Positions 16,541-24,097 of a stretch of 28,737 bases of DNA are shown one piece after another. The stretch covers positions 1-28,737 of the forward strand of contig DAOMOP010000034.1 of the NCBI GenBank assembly GCA_035444405.1, read 5' to 3'. The stretch is from DAOMOP01 sp035444405. GTDB taxonomy: Bacteria > Pseudomonadota > Gammaproteobacteria > Burkholderiales > Rhodocyclaceae. A model generated the notes under the pieces. That model did not search any database, had not been told where the DNA came from, and was given only the letters and a program-made list of their open reading frames with translations. A program made the translations under genes and the position numbers. Position 1 is the stretch's first letter; each line of letters starts with the position of its first letter.

Positions 16541-16648
16541 TCAGGCGCCGCACGTCCGCCCGAATTCGTCGACGACGCGGGCCGCATTGCGATAGGCACG
16601 CACGCCAAACGGGTTGGCGGCCTCGAGCTCGAGGAGAACGGGTGACCG
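16541..16648 (-). pseudogene. Fragment of a PolX-type DNA polymerase/PHP N-terminus
   Basis: On the minus strand, 16541-16648 translates to LLELEAANPFGVRAYRNAAR followed by VVDEFG and a few non-matching residues before a stop. This is the very characteristic start of bacterial PolX proteins (LLELEGANPFRVRAYRNAAR), the 8-kDa helix-hairpin-helix region. There is no start codon in frame at the proper distance and the downstream polymerase and PHP domains are missing, so only a stump of about 30 residues remains. It cannot be functional. Confidence 0.65.
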
Positions 16649-16747
16649 TGCTTGCCCTGGATGCCGCCGCATGCGCGTGCCACGATGTTTGACTTGGCCT
16701 CGCTCGCCCACCCGGGCTCGTGACGACCGCTCAGGTCCGACAGGCTG

Positions 16748-16982
16748 CTAGCACCCCTTGCTGCCACGCGCCGCGAGCAGCGCAAAGCAGCGGTCGCAGT
16801 ACGCGTCGCCCTTGCGATCGGTGTCGTCCAGGCTGTTGGAGAAGTGCATCACGCAACGAGGGAAGTGTCACGGCCACCGCCTCGATCGTCTGAGCGTCGC
16901 AGGCAGTCTCGCGGCCTTCGGCATCGAGGATCGCGGCGCAGCCGAGCCGGCGCCGTTCCGAGACGCCTTTCGCGTAGATCAC
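16748..16982 (-). pseudogene. Frameshifted small Cys-rich reading frame
   Basis: Starting at GTG 16982, one frame reads MIYAKGVSERRRLGCAAILD followed by AEGRETACDAQTIEAVAVTLP. Near 16865 the protein-like sequence moves to another frame and reads RCVMHFSNSLDDTDRKGDAY followed by CDRCFALLAARGSKGC and a stop at 16748. Joined, this would be a protein of about 78 residues with six or seven Cys, including a CDRC pair that could bind a metal. I do not recognise the family. The two halves look like protein, the join needs a one-base change, and the surrounding DNA is full of broken genes, so I treat it as a decayed gene. Confidence 0.4.
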
Positions 16983-17001
16983 GCGCCCCGTCGCGCCTGG
17001 C

Positions 17002-17229
17002 TCACGCGCCCCGGCCGCTCACAGGCTTCAAGCACGTAGGCATCCGTCGCCCGCACCTTAAAGCGCTCAGTACGCGCCGTCGCTGTTCGTATTCTTCCTT
17101 GTCGATCTCGGCGCGTGCAAAGCGTTCCTGCAGGATGTCCAGGGGCGTTTTCGCAGCGGGCGGAGCGGCCCGCCCCTGGCCGGTACCCGTCAGCCAGCGG
17201 ACCAGCAGCACGGCCACCGCGACGAACCG
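17002..17229 (-). pseudogene. Remnant of a small SHOCT-domain membrane protein
   Basis: The frame enters from a stop codon inside the palindrome at 17230 and has no proper start. It reads a short hydrophobic part (VAVAVLLVRWLTG), a linker, and then TPLDILQERFARAEIDKEEY with EQRRRVLS, a clear SHOCT motif (short C-terminal domain, found at the end of many small membrane or oligomerising proteins). After the motif, about 20 residues do not look native. The missing beginning was probably lost at the junction with the insertion-sequence remnant. A GTG or CTG start within the hydrophobic part is possible, so expression cannot be excluded, but a truncated gene is more likely. Confidence 0.6.
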
Positions 17230-17251
17230 CTAATGCGGTGCACCGCATTAG
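17230..17251. repeat. Perfect 22-bp palindrome at the IS remnant junction
   Basis: The sequence is its own reverse complement over 22 bases (half-site CTAATGCGGTG). It sits exactly where the truncated istB reading frame (stop TAA at 17248-17250) meets the truncated SHOCT frame (stop TAG at 17230-17232). It may be two abutted inverted-repeat ends or a site of a past rearrangement. It can form a hairpin on either strand, but no T-run follows. Confidence 0.85.
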
Positions 17252-17576
17252 AGATTGCTGGTGACGACGGTGGCGGCCTGCTCGTAGCGCTCGGCGATCA
17301 GGTCGTGCAGATCTTCGTCGGCGGGCGAGCGCAGCGGTTTGAGCCCGAAGTCATCGATGATGAGGGCCGGCACGCGCGCGAGCTGCATCAATTTCCGTTC
17401 ATAGGCTCCGGTGGCCCGCGCGGTGTTGAGGCTCGCGAGCAACTGCGAGCAGGACGCGAACACGACGTCGTGGCCCTTCGCGACGATCGCCTGGCGGTTG
17501 CGCGCGTCGAGCGAATCGAGGATGCCGGAAAGGCGCAACTGCTTCAGTTGGGGCGCCAGTTCGGTGGGGGATTCAC
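17248..17576 (-). pseudogene. istB: istB remnant (IS21 transposition helper ATPase)
   Basis: A GTG at 17576 with an upstream AAGGAG is the likely original start. After five codons a one-base loss in a run of C shifts the frame; the other frame then reads TELAPQLKQLRLSGILDSLD and ARNRQAI, the IstB N-terminus. This is fused directly to GHDVVFASCSQLLASLNTAR with ATGAYERKLMQLARVPALII and DDFGLKPLR, so roughly 100 residues including the Walker A loop are missing. The frame ends at TSNL, where normal IstB continues for about 70 residues. There are thus three independent lesions. Confidence 0.8.
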
Positions 17577-17617
17577 GGTGTGAGACTCCTTGGGTGAAAT
17601 GGATGCGAGGCGCCCGG

Positions 17618-17806
17618 TCAGTGAAGCGAGGTCGATTCGTCGGCGAAGAGCGCCGCGGTGGCGCGCGCGAAGCGGGCGCGCCCGGCGTAGGGTTCGGTGC
17701 TCACGGGAGCGAGCGGCTGCAGGTCGTGGCCGCCGGCGAGAATGGTCTTGACGGTGCGGTAATGCGGGCTGTCGTGGGCGCATCCTCGCGCAAGGCCAGG
17801 CGCGCG
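17618..17806 (-). pseudogene. istA: istA C-terminal remnant (IS21 transposase)
   Basis: The last about 50 codons before the stop at 17618 read PHYRTVKTILAGGHDLQPLA and, further on, YAGRARFARATAALFADEST, which is the usual C-terminal end of IS21-type IstA. Upstream, a neighbouring frame (RLALREDAP) appears to carry the preceding residues, implying a frameshift near 17775. The DDE catalytic core is absent. It lies 41 nt before the istB start, the normal arrangement. Confidence 0.7.
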
Positions 17807-17810
17807 CGAT

Positions 17811-18242
17811 ATGAGACGGGGCTGGAGGAACGGGGCTCGCCTGCGCAGGTTGGGTCGGGCGTGGCTGGCCACGGGCTTGCTGGCGACGCTGCCGAACGCG
17901 CACGCGGCGGCTGCCGTCGTTGCGACTCCGGTGGGCTTGCTGCAGGCACCGACCCACTCATGGAAGGCCTTGCGCGACGAGCACGTCGTCGAGCAGCATC
18001 GGGACTACGCCTGCGGCGCGGCGTCGATCGCGACGCTGCCCAACGGATTTTTCGGTCAGATGGTGACCGAAGCCGAGATTCTGGAAATGTGGGATACCCG
18101 GGACGATGCTGCGCTCAACGGAAAGATCCTCGCGATTCTTCCGGACGACGACGCAATGGTCGTGAGCGAGGACTGCTTTACCAATCGGGTGTTCCGGCGG
18201 ACGGGGCTCGCCGAATTGTTGCTGTCGCTTCGGGGGCGCTGA
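17811..18242 (+). CDS. C39-peptidase-like exported protein, probably truncated or chimeric
   Basis: A 143-residue frame from ATG 17811 with no clear ribosome site. Residues 1-33 look like a signal peptide (RRLGRAWLATGLLATLPNAHA). Residues about 48-95 (SWKALRDEHVVEQHRDYACG, then AASIATLPNGFFGQMVTEAE) resemble the start of peptidase C39-family proteins, with the oxyanion Gln and the nucleophilic Cys of DYACGAAS present. The following His/Asp part of the domain is not seen. Instead, the last 45 residues (KILAILPDDDAMVVSEDCFT and onwards) do not resemble that family. The gene begins at the edge of the IS21 remnant. A deletion fusing two unrelated pieces, giving a non-functional gene, is my preferred reading, but an expressed small protein is possible. 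Confidence 0.5.
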   Translation: MRRGWRNGARLRRLGRAWLATGLLATLPNAHAAAAVVATPVGLLQAPTHSWKALRDEHVVEQHRDYACGAASIATLPNGFFGQMVTEAEILEMWDTRDDAALNGKILAILPDDDAMVVSEDCFTNRVFRRTGLAELLLSLRGR

Positions 18243-18251
18243 TCACCCGTT

Positions 18252-18380
18252 CATCCGTGCCGGCGCGCCATGGTCATGCCGCAGACCGAGGCCGAGCAGC
18301 GCGAGCGTAGCGGGTTCGGGAACCTGCTGCCCGGCTAGTGCCGGCGGGATCTCGGCTCCGCCGACAGGCAGGGTCTGCGG
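18252..18380 (-). pseudogene. PEP-CTERM sorting-signal remnant
   Basis: Just behind the SSF symporter stop, the minus strand reads EIPPALAGQQVPEPATLALL followed by GLGL. VPEPATLALLGLGL is the textbook PEP-CTERM anchor (Pro-Glu-Pro motif at 18312-18323 plus the beginning of the membrane helix). A shift of one base then gives CGMTMARRHG and a stop at 18252, supplying the basic tail. No start codon or body of a secreted protein is present upstream, because that space is occupied by the symporter gene. It is the detached, frameshifted tail of an exosortase substrate. It indicates that the lineage has or had an exosortase/PEP-CTERM system. Confidence 0.7.
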
Positions 18381-18393
18381 CTGCGCGTGGGGA

Positions 18394-19854
18394 TCAGCGT
18401 GCCACGTGGTGCGTCGCTTCGGCCGCGTGGTGATGGCTTGCGTGCGGCCGGTGGTGGCTTTTCGGGCCGAGATAGCCGCCGATGATCATGCCGAGCGCGC
18501 TGACCACGAGGCCGAAGAGCTGCGGCTCGATGTCGCCTTCGGGCACGAACAGCTCAAGGAACAGCCAGGTGCCCAGGCCGAGCACGATCGCCAGTCCGGC
18601 GCCGAGGTTGTTCGCGCGCTTCCAGAACAGGCCCGCGACGAGCGGCACGAAGGCCCCCGCGAGGGTGACGCGATAGGCGCTCTCGACCATGTGATGGATG
18701 GTCGCGTCGGTCGACACCGCGTAGGTCGCGACGATCACCGCGAACACGACGACTGCGGCGCGCGTTGCCAGCAGCAGCTGGCGGTCGCTCATGTCGCGGA
18801 AGTAGCCCTTCAGGATGTTCTCGGAGAAGGTCACCGACGGCGCCAGCAGCGTGCCCGAGGCGGTGCTCATGATCACCGAGATCAGCGCCCCGAAGAACAC
18901 CACCTGGGCGGCGAACGGCATGTAGCCGACGATCAGGTTCGGCAGGATCAGCTGCGAGTCGACTTCCATGAAGCGCTCGACCATCGCCGGGTCGATCAGC
19001 GTCGCCGAGTAGGCGAGGAACAGCGGCACCGCGGCGAAGAAGAAGTACGACACGCCGCCCAGCGTCGTGCCCCACACCGCGACGCGCTCGTTCTTCGACG
19101 AATTGACGCGCTGGAACACGTCCTGCTGCGGGATCGAGCCGAGCGCCATCGTCAGCAGCGCTGCGATCCACGCCAGCATGTCGAGCGTGTCGAGGGTCGG
19201 CAGGAAGTTGAGCTTGCCTTCGGCGGCAGCCTTCGAAACCACGGTGCTGAAACCGCCGGCCATGTCGCCGGCGAGGAAGGTCACGTACAGCAGCCCGAGG
19301 ACGATCACGATCATCTGCACGAAGGTCGTCATCGCCACCGACCACATGCCGCCGAACAGCGTGTACACCAGCACCACCGCGGCGCCGATGAACACACCGT
19401 CGTTGACCGCGATCGCGCCGTCGGAGAGCACGTTGAACACCAGCCCGAGCGCGGCCATCTGCGCACCGACCCAGCCCAGGTACGACACGATGATGGCCAG
19501 CGACAGCGCGACCTCGGTCTGGCGGTTGTAGCGCACGCGGAAGAAGTCGCCGAGCGTGAGCAGGTTCATGCGGTACAGCGGGCGCGCGAACACCAGCCCG
19601 AACAGAATCAGGCAGATCGATGCGCCGAGCGGATCCGAGATCAGGCCGCGAAAGCCCTCGTCGATGAAGGTTGCCGAGATGCCGAGCACGGTCTCGGCAC
19701 CGAACCAGGTGGCGAACACCATCGCGATGACGATGAAGAAAGGCAGGTTGCGGCCGGCGACGATGTAGTCGCGCGCGTTGTGCACCCGGGTCGCGGCGTA
19801 CAGGCCGATGGCGACCGAAACGGCAATGTAGGCGATCACTAGCCAGAGGAGCAT
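18394..19854 (-). CDS. Sodium:solute symporter family (SSF) protein with His-rich C-terminus
   Basis: A 486-residue inner-membrane protein with about 13 hydrophobic segments. The N-terminus (LVIAYIAVSVAIGLYAATRV, then NARDYIVAGRNLPFF) and the motifs MVFATWFGAETVLG, LYRMNLLTLGDFFRVRY and FFGALISVIMSTASGTLLAPS are typical of the SSF/SLC5 family, which imports solutes with Na+. The substrate is not evident. The last 24 residues (KSHHRPHASHHHAAEATHHV) hold eight His, unusual for the family and able to bind metal ions. It is the last gene of the TonB-ABC-NnrS group on the same strand, but the 220-nt gap before it, which holds an N run, and a possible extended -10 (TGCTACACT, minus strand, near 19909-19917) suggest its own promoter. 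Confidence 0.9.
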   Translation of the reverse strand: MLLWLVIAYIAVSVAIGLYAATRVHNARDYIVAGRNLPFFIVIAMVFATWFGAETVLGISATFIDEGFRGLISDPLGASICLILFGLVFARPLYRMNLLTLGDFFRVRYNRQTEVALSLAIIVSYLGWVGAQMAALGLVFNVLSDGAIAVNDGVFIGAAVVLVYTLFGGMWSVAMTTFVQMIVIVLGLLYVTFLAGDMAGGFSTVVSKAAAEGKLNFLPTLDTLDMLAWIAALLTMALGSIPQQDVFQRVNSSKNERVAVWGTTLGGVSYFFFAAVPLFLAYSATLIDPAMVERFMEVDSQLILPNLIVGYMPFAAQVVFFGALISVIMSTASGTLLAPSVTFSENILKGYFRDMSDRQLLLATRAAVVVFAVIVATYAVSTDATIHHMVESAYRVTLAGAFVPLVAGLFWKRANNLGAGLAIVLGLGTWLFLELFVPEGDIEPQLFGLVVSALGMIIGGYLGPKSHHRPHASHHHAAEATHHVAR

Positions 19855-20074
19855 GGGCGGATCTTCCGGTTGAAGTGGTACGTCGGATCGGTGGAATTCA
19901 CGGCGCGAAGTGTAGCAACGAATAAATTGCTTTGGGGACGGTTTTTCCCTTGTTCGGCAAGGTTTTCTTGCCGATCCGCAGGCCGCGCGGACCCCTCGGG
20001 CGGNNNNNNNNNNNNNNNNNNNNNNCTTGCGCCGCGACGGGGCGTGGCACGCCCGTGACGCTGAGGCTCGCGTA
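19855..20074. other. Intergenic region with assembly gap (N run 20004-20025) and hairpin
   Basis: Twenty-two undetermined bases lie at 20004-20025. A perfect 8-bp stem (TCGGCAAG / CTTGCCGA) with a GTTTT loop lies at 19954-19974, preceded on the plus strand by T-rich sequence. On the minus strand, the direction of the flanking genes, no T-run follows, so it is not a standard terminator. No gene is supported here. Confidence 0.8.
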
Positions 20075-21298
20075 TCAGTCGGCGAGGCCGGCGCAGCCCG
20101 CCTGCCCGTCGGTGCGCGGGCGCGTCAGCAGCGGCCACAAGCGAGCGGCGTACAGGCCGAAGGCGGCGATCCAGCACAGTGTCGCGGTCGTGAGCAGCGG
20201 CTGTGCCGCGACGCCCGGCCAGGCCATCGCGGCGCGCAGCAGCGCGGCGGCGACCAGCAGCGCGGCCGCCGCCGGCACCCATGGGCGGGTGTCGAGCGCG
20301 AAGCCGGCATGGATGCGGCCGGCGATGTTCATCACCGCGAACACCGCCAGCCCGAGCGCGCCGATCATCAGCAGGTGGCGGCCGGCGCTGGCCGCGCCCG
20401 GGCCCGCCTCGGCGAGGATGGCCACGCCGATCACCGCGTAGCCGAGCGCCATCAGCCAGTACACCGCATACAGCATCAGCACCCAGCGCTGGAACATCGC
20501 GCGGCCCACGTGCCAGTCGTTGGTCAGGTTGAACACGCCGGCCGCAGCGGCGAGCGCGATCCAGCCCGACACCGCGTGCTGCGGCGCGACGAATTCTGCG
20601 GTGGTGTAGAGCGCGATGCAGAAGATCGCCAGGTTGCGCCGTGGCGGCCGGGCGAGATACTCGACGGCGGTGACACCGGCCTCCTCGAGCGCGCCGTTGA
20701 CGACGCGCATTGAAATGCGGCTCATCGCGACGATGATCAGAATCATCAGCACGCCGACCGTGGCGAGCAGCCAGCGCATCGGATACTGGCCGGCGAGCGC
20801 GTCGACATGGAAACCCACCGTCAGGCCCAGCAGCGCCAGCAGCCCCCACAGGAAGGACAGGTGGCGCCGATCCGGGTCGCGCCACAGGCGCGGCGCGACG
20901 ATGGCGACGAGCAGTGCCAGCACGCCGGCATCCAGCACGGCGGCAAGCAGCGCAGCGCCGCTCGTCGCCGATGCGGCGAAGGCCAGGCGCGCGCCCAGCC
21001 ACAGCGCGAGCAGCGCGACGAGCGGCCGGCGGCCGACCGCGGCGGTGCCGGTGAATTCGGGGATCGCAGTGACGACGAAGCCGATCAGCGAGGCCAGCGT
21101 GAAGCCGAACAGCATCTCGTGGGCGTGCCACACGAGCGGCCCGCCGGCCACCGCCGGCAGTGCCAGCGTGCCGCCGAGAAAACCGCCCCAGGCGGCGACG
21201 GCGAGCACGCCGGTGAGCGCGGTGAGCAGGAAGAACGGGCGAAAGCCGCACAGCAGCAGCGCGGCGACGCGTGTGCGGAGCGCGTCGGGGGTCAGCAT
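20075..21298 (-). CDS. nnrS: NnrS family haem/copper membrane protein
   Basis: A 407-residue protein with about 12 membrane helices. CGFRPFFLLTALTGVLAVAA near the N-terminus and WHAHEMLFGFTLASLIGFVV followed by TAIPEFTG are the signature of NnrS. Further His residues in helices (GFHVDALAG, NLTNDWHVGRAMFQRW, RIHAGFALDTRPWVP) are the likely haem/metal ligands. NnrS proteins accompany denitrification genes, are commonly under NO- or FNR-type control, and help cells cope with nitric oxide and iron-NO complexes. A TTG at 21313 could add five residues, but the ATG at 21298 is simpler. It follows the ABC ATPase gene by 75 nt on the same strand, so it probably belongs to the same transcript. Confidence 0.9.
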   Translation of the reverse strand: MLTPDALRTRVAALLLCGFRPFFLLTALTGVLAVAAWGGFLGGTLALPAVAGGPLVWHAHEMLFGFTLASLIGFVVTAIPEFTGTAAVGRRPLVALLALWLGARLAFAASATSGAALLAAVLDAGVLALLVAIVAPRLWRDPDRRHLSFLWGLLALLGLTVGFHVDALAGQYPMRWLLATVGVLMILIIVAMSRISMRVVNGALEEAGVTAVEYLARPPRRNLAIFCIALYTTAEFVAPQHAVSGWIALAAAAGVFNLTNDWHVGRAMFQRWVLMLYAVYWLMALGYAVIGVAILAEAGPGAASAGRHLLMIGALGLAVFAVMNIAGRIHAGFALDTRPWVPAAAALLVAAALLRAAMAWPGVAAQPLLTTATLCWIAAFGLYAARLWPLLTRPRTDGQAGCAGLAD

Positions 21299-21373
21299 CG
21301 CAGGTCTCGGCAAGAAAGGGGGCGGTACGCAATCGGGTTCAACATGGCATCGCTCGTCGCATGGCGGGTCGCT

Positions 21374-22252
21374 TCAGCAGCGCACGCCGCGCCTGGCCGG
21401 GCCGCGCGTCGTCGCCGGCGACGGCATGAGCTCGACGACGGTCGCGCCGTCCGCAACGGCCGCTGCAGCCGCACTGCACGCGTGCGAGCTGTCGTCGATC
21501 GGCGCGAGCCCGAAGCTCTCGCGCACCGCCACGTCCTGCAGGAAGGCGCCGGTGGTGCGATAGACGAAGGCATCGTCGCGTGAGATCGCGGCACGCGCGA
21601 GGTCGAAGCGGCGCACGATGCGGCCCGGGTCCGGTGCCATCACGAGGATGGTGTCGGACAGCCGCACGGCTTCCATCAGGTCGTGGGTGATGATCATCAC
21701 GCCCATGCTGCGGCGGGCGAGGTGGTGCAGCAGCAGCGCGTACAGCTCGGCCTTGAGGCCGATGTCGAGCGCCGAGAAAGGCTCGTCGAGCAGCAGCAGA
21801 TCGGGGTCGAGCACGAGCGCGCGCGCCAGCGCGACGCGGCTTTGCATGCCCCCGGAGAGCTGGTGCGGAAAGCGCTCGAGGTCGTCCGCCGCCAGGCCCA
21901 TCTGCACGCCGATCGCGTAGGCTTGCCGCACGCGCTCGCGCGCGGCGACGCCGGCCGCCTTCAGGCCCAGCGCGATGTTGTCGAGCGCGCTCTTCCATGG
22001 CAGCAGGCGCGGCTGCTGGAACACGCAGGCCGGCCGCGCGAAGCCGTTGTCGATGCGACCGGTGCGCAGCGTCGCGAGTCCCGCGCACAGGTGCAGCAGC
22101 GTCGTCTTGCCGCAGCCCGACGGGCCGACCAGCGCGGTGATGCGTCCGGCCTCGATGTCGAGGTCGATGTCCTCGAGCACCGTCTTCAGCGCGAACGCGT
22201 GGCTGACGCCGCGCACCACGAGGCGAGCCGATGTGGTGGTGGGTGGGTTCAT
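21374..22252 (-). CDS. ABC transporter ATP-binding protein (NitT/TauT type)
   Basis: A 292-residue cytoplasmic ATPase. It shows Walker A GPSGCGKTT (about residues 43-51), the Q-loop in VFQQPRLLPW, the signature LSGGMQSRVALARAL, Walker B LLLLDEPFSALD and the switch His in IITHDLMEA. The arrangement and the early part (VVRGVSHAFALKTVLEDIDL) are those of the NrtD/SsuB/TauB group, which powers importers for small oxyanions and organic molecules. About 40 C-terminal residues after the core are Ala-rich and not conserved. ATG 22252 overlaps the permease stop by four bases (ATGA), and the long open frame upstream of it is not coding. Confidence 0.92.
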   Translation of the reverse strand: MNPPTTTSARLVVRGVSHAFALKTVLEDIDLDIEAGRITALVGPSGCGKTTLLHLCAGLATLRTGRIDNGFARPACVFQQPRLLPWKSALDNIALGLKAAGVAARERVRQAYAIGVQMGLAADDLERFPHQLSGGMQSRVALARALVLDPDLLLLDEPFSALDIGLKAELYALLLHHLARRSMGVMIITHDLMEAVRLSDTILVMAPDPGRIVRRFDLARAAISRDDAFVYRTTGAFLQDVAVRESFGLAPIDDSSHACSAAAAAVADGATVVELMPSPATTRGPARRGVRC

Positions 22253-23037
22253 GCGGGCGCCCTCCAGCGCTCGACTTCGCGCTTGATCGGTTCGAGCAGC
22301 AGGTATTCGACCGCGAGCAGCAGCCCGACCACCGCCGAGATCCACGCCAGCGTCGCGGCCGTGTCCAGGTGCGAGCGGCTCACCGCCAGCGCCGCGCCGA
22401 CGCCGTCGCTCGAGGCGAGCAGCTCGGCCATCACGACGACCTTCCACGAGATGCCCAGCGCGGTGATCCACGCCGGAAACAGGTACGACACGACATGCGG
22501 CAGATAGACGTCGAAAAAGCGCATCAGCGGCGGCAGGCGGAACGCGCTCGCCATGTCCTTCAGCTGGCCGTCGAGGGTGCGCGCACCCTGCATCGCGCCG
22601 ACGAAGACGACCGGCACGCAGGCGACGAACACGGTGAACACCGGTGTGCCGTCGCCGGCGCCGAACCACAGCAGCGCGAGCACCAGCCACGCGATCGGCG
22701 GCGTGCCGATCAGCACCGTGACGATCGGGCGCGACATCATCGAGGCGGTCATCGACACGCCGGCGGCAAGCCCCAGCGCGCTGCCGGCGAGCAGCGCCAG
22801 CGCGAAGCCGGCGAGCGCGCGCCGCGCGGTGATCGCGAGCTCAGGCCAGGCCGCACCGCTCGCGATCAGCTCGCCGAGGGTGCGGAAGGTCGTGCGCGGG
22901 TCGGGCAGGATCAGCTCGCCGTAATGCACGCTCGCCCACTCCCAGGCGGCGAGAAACAGCAGCAGGCTCGCGATCGCGCCCCAGCCGCTCCACAGGTAGG
23001 CGGGCAGGGCAGCGAGCCAGTTGCGCAACAGCGTCAT
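22249..23037 (-). CDS. ABC transporter permease (NitT/TauT type)
   Basis: A 262-residue inner-membrane protein with about six helices. It has the conserved cytoplasmic EAA-type loop that contacts the ATPase, seen at SWKVVVMAELLASSDGVGAA; the stretch ALGISWKVVVMAELL is typical of SsuC/TauC/NrtB-like permeases. TMLFG-like regions such as VLIGTPPIAWLVLALLWFGA are also typical. ATG 23037 overlaps the stop of the binding-protein gene by ATGA and was chosen over the longer open frame. It forms the membrane pore of the importer with the neighbouring ATPase and periplasmic protein. Confidence 0.92.
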   Translation of the reverse strand: MTLLRNWLAALPAYLWSGWGAIASLLLFLAAWEWASVHYGELILPDPRTTFRTLGELIASGAAWPELAITARRALAGFALALLAGSALGLAAGVSMTASMMSRPIVTVLIGTPPIAWLVLALLWFGAGDGTPVFTVFVACVPVVFVGAMQGARTLDGQLKDMASAFRLPPLMRFFDVYLPHVVSYLFPAWITALGISWKVVVMAELLASSDGVGAALAVSRSHLDTAATLAWISAVVGLLLAVEYLLLEPIKREVERWRAPA

Positions 23038-24032
23038 TGCGCGGCGGCGCCGTAGAAGGCGTCGTCCGGCATGCGCCCGCCGACCACCGCGGGGCTGCGG
23101 GCCATCAGCGTCGTATACAGGAACTCGAGCTCCGCGCGCGCCTCGGCGGCCGGCACCGCTTCGAGCGGGCTCGCCGCGACGGCGTCGGCGACGGCCTCGG
23201 CGCTCAGCATGTCGATGTGCCTGGCCACGAGCTCGCCGCACGCGCCGGCATCGGCCTGGCACCATGCCAACGAGTCACGGTAGGCGGCTTCGATCGCGGC
23301 GATCAGCTGCGGCTGCGCGCGCAACGCGCCCATCACCGCGATACCGGCCTGCGGGATGCGCGCGCCGCGGCCGAACGCGCGGCCCCACTCGGCCTGCAGG
23401 TCGACCGCGCGATGCAGCTCGGGGGCGATGACGCTGACCGGGAACGACTGCGTGCGGCGCAGCGCCATCGACACGGCCGGTTCGGCCAGCAGTGCATGGT
23501 CGACGCGGCGCGCGATCAGCAGCTGCATCGCATCCATCGGCGTCGCGACGTAGCGCAGCTTGAAGTCGCTGCGCGGATCGAGCCCGAGGCCCTCGCTGAT
23601 CGCGCCGAACAGCAGGTCGGGCATGTCGGCGCGAAACGGCATCGCGATCTCCTCGCCGCGCAGATCGTCGAGCGTGGCGATCTCCGCGTCGCGCGACAGC
23701 AGCCACAGAATGCCCCACGTCGAGACGTTGACGAGTCTGACCGGGGCGCCGCGGTTGTAGAGGTTGGCGGCGACGTTGGTCGGCATCGCCAGCACGTCGG
23801 CCTTGCCGTCGAGCGCGAGCACGCGCAGCTGGTCGGGGTCGCGCCAGGCGACGAATTCGACCGATTCGGCGATGTCGGCCAGCGCGCCCGATTCGGCCAT
23901 GTGGATGAGCGGGAACGACACCGCCGCGGTCGGGCCGGCGAGCACCAGGCGCGGCAGCTTGTCGGCGCAGGCCTGGCCGGCGATCGCGGCCAGTGCGACG
24001 GCCATGAGCAGTGCGCGGAAGTGTCGGATCAT
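23034..24032 (-). CDS. Periplasmic substrate-binding protein of the ABC importer (NMT1/NitT-TauT-like)
   Basis: A 332-residue protein with a signal peptide (RALLMAVALAAIAGQACA, cleavage probably after residue 23). The mature part starts DKLPRLVLAGPTAAVSFPLI and has features of the NMT1/SsuA-like fold: DVLAMPTNVAANLYNRG, WGILWLLSRDAEIATLDDLR, DALLAEPAVSMALRR-type hinge and lobe segments. The ligand cannot be told from the sequence. The ATG at 24032 follows GAGGA at a good distance. The gene starts 143 nt behind the TonB-receptor stop on the same strand, so an outer-membrane receptor and this periplasmic protein may handle the same ligand. Confidence 0.88.
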   Translation of the reverse strand: MIRHFRALLMAVALAAIAGQACADKLPRLVLAGPTAAVSFPLIHMAESGALADIAESVEFVAWRDPDQLRVLALDGKADVLAMPTNVAANLYNRGAPVRLVNVSTWGILWLLSRDAEIATLDDLRGEEIAMPFRADMPDLLFGAISEGLGLDPRSDFKLRYVATPMDAMQLLIARRVDHALLAEPAVSMALRRTQSFPVSVIAPELHRAVDLQAEWGRAFGRGARIPQAGIAVMGALRAQPQLIAAIEAAYRDSLAWCQADAGACGELVARHIDMLSAEAVADAVAASPLEAVPAAEARAELEFLYTTLMARSPAVVGGRMPDDAFYGAAAQ

Positions 24033-24097
24033 CGGGGAGTCCTCGAGTGGTGGCCGGCGCCGCTCATCGGCGCGGTCGGTGGGAGATCGGTGTGATG

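Larger units (their letters stand above)
17230..17806 (-). mobile_element. Decayed IS21-family insertion sequence
   Basis: The end of an istA-like gene is followed after a short gap by an istB-like gene, in the order and spacing of IS21 elements. Both are truncated and frameshifted, the middle of istB is deleted, and no full terminal repeats are seen. The element cannot move by itself. Its right edge is near the start of the C39-like reading frame, and its left edge is the palindrome at 17230-17251. Confidence 0.75.

Noticed and set aside
16439..16645. A 68-residue plus-strand frame beginning inside the FNR-box region
   Set aside because: No ribosome site; it is opposite the PolX remnant and has no family resemblance.
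18406..19842. A 478-residue plus-strand open frame opposite the SSF symporter
   Set aside because: Full antisense overlap, His/Arg/Glu-rich translation and no recognisable motif.
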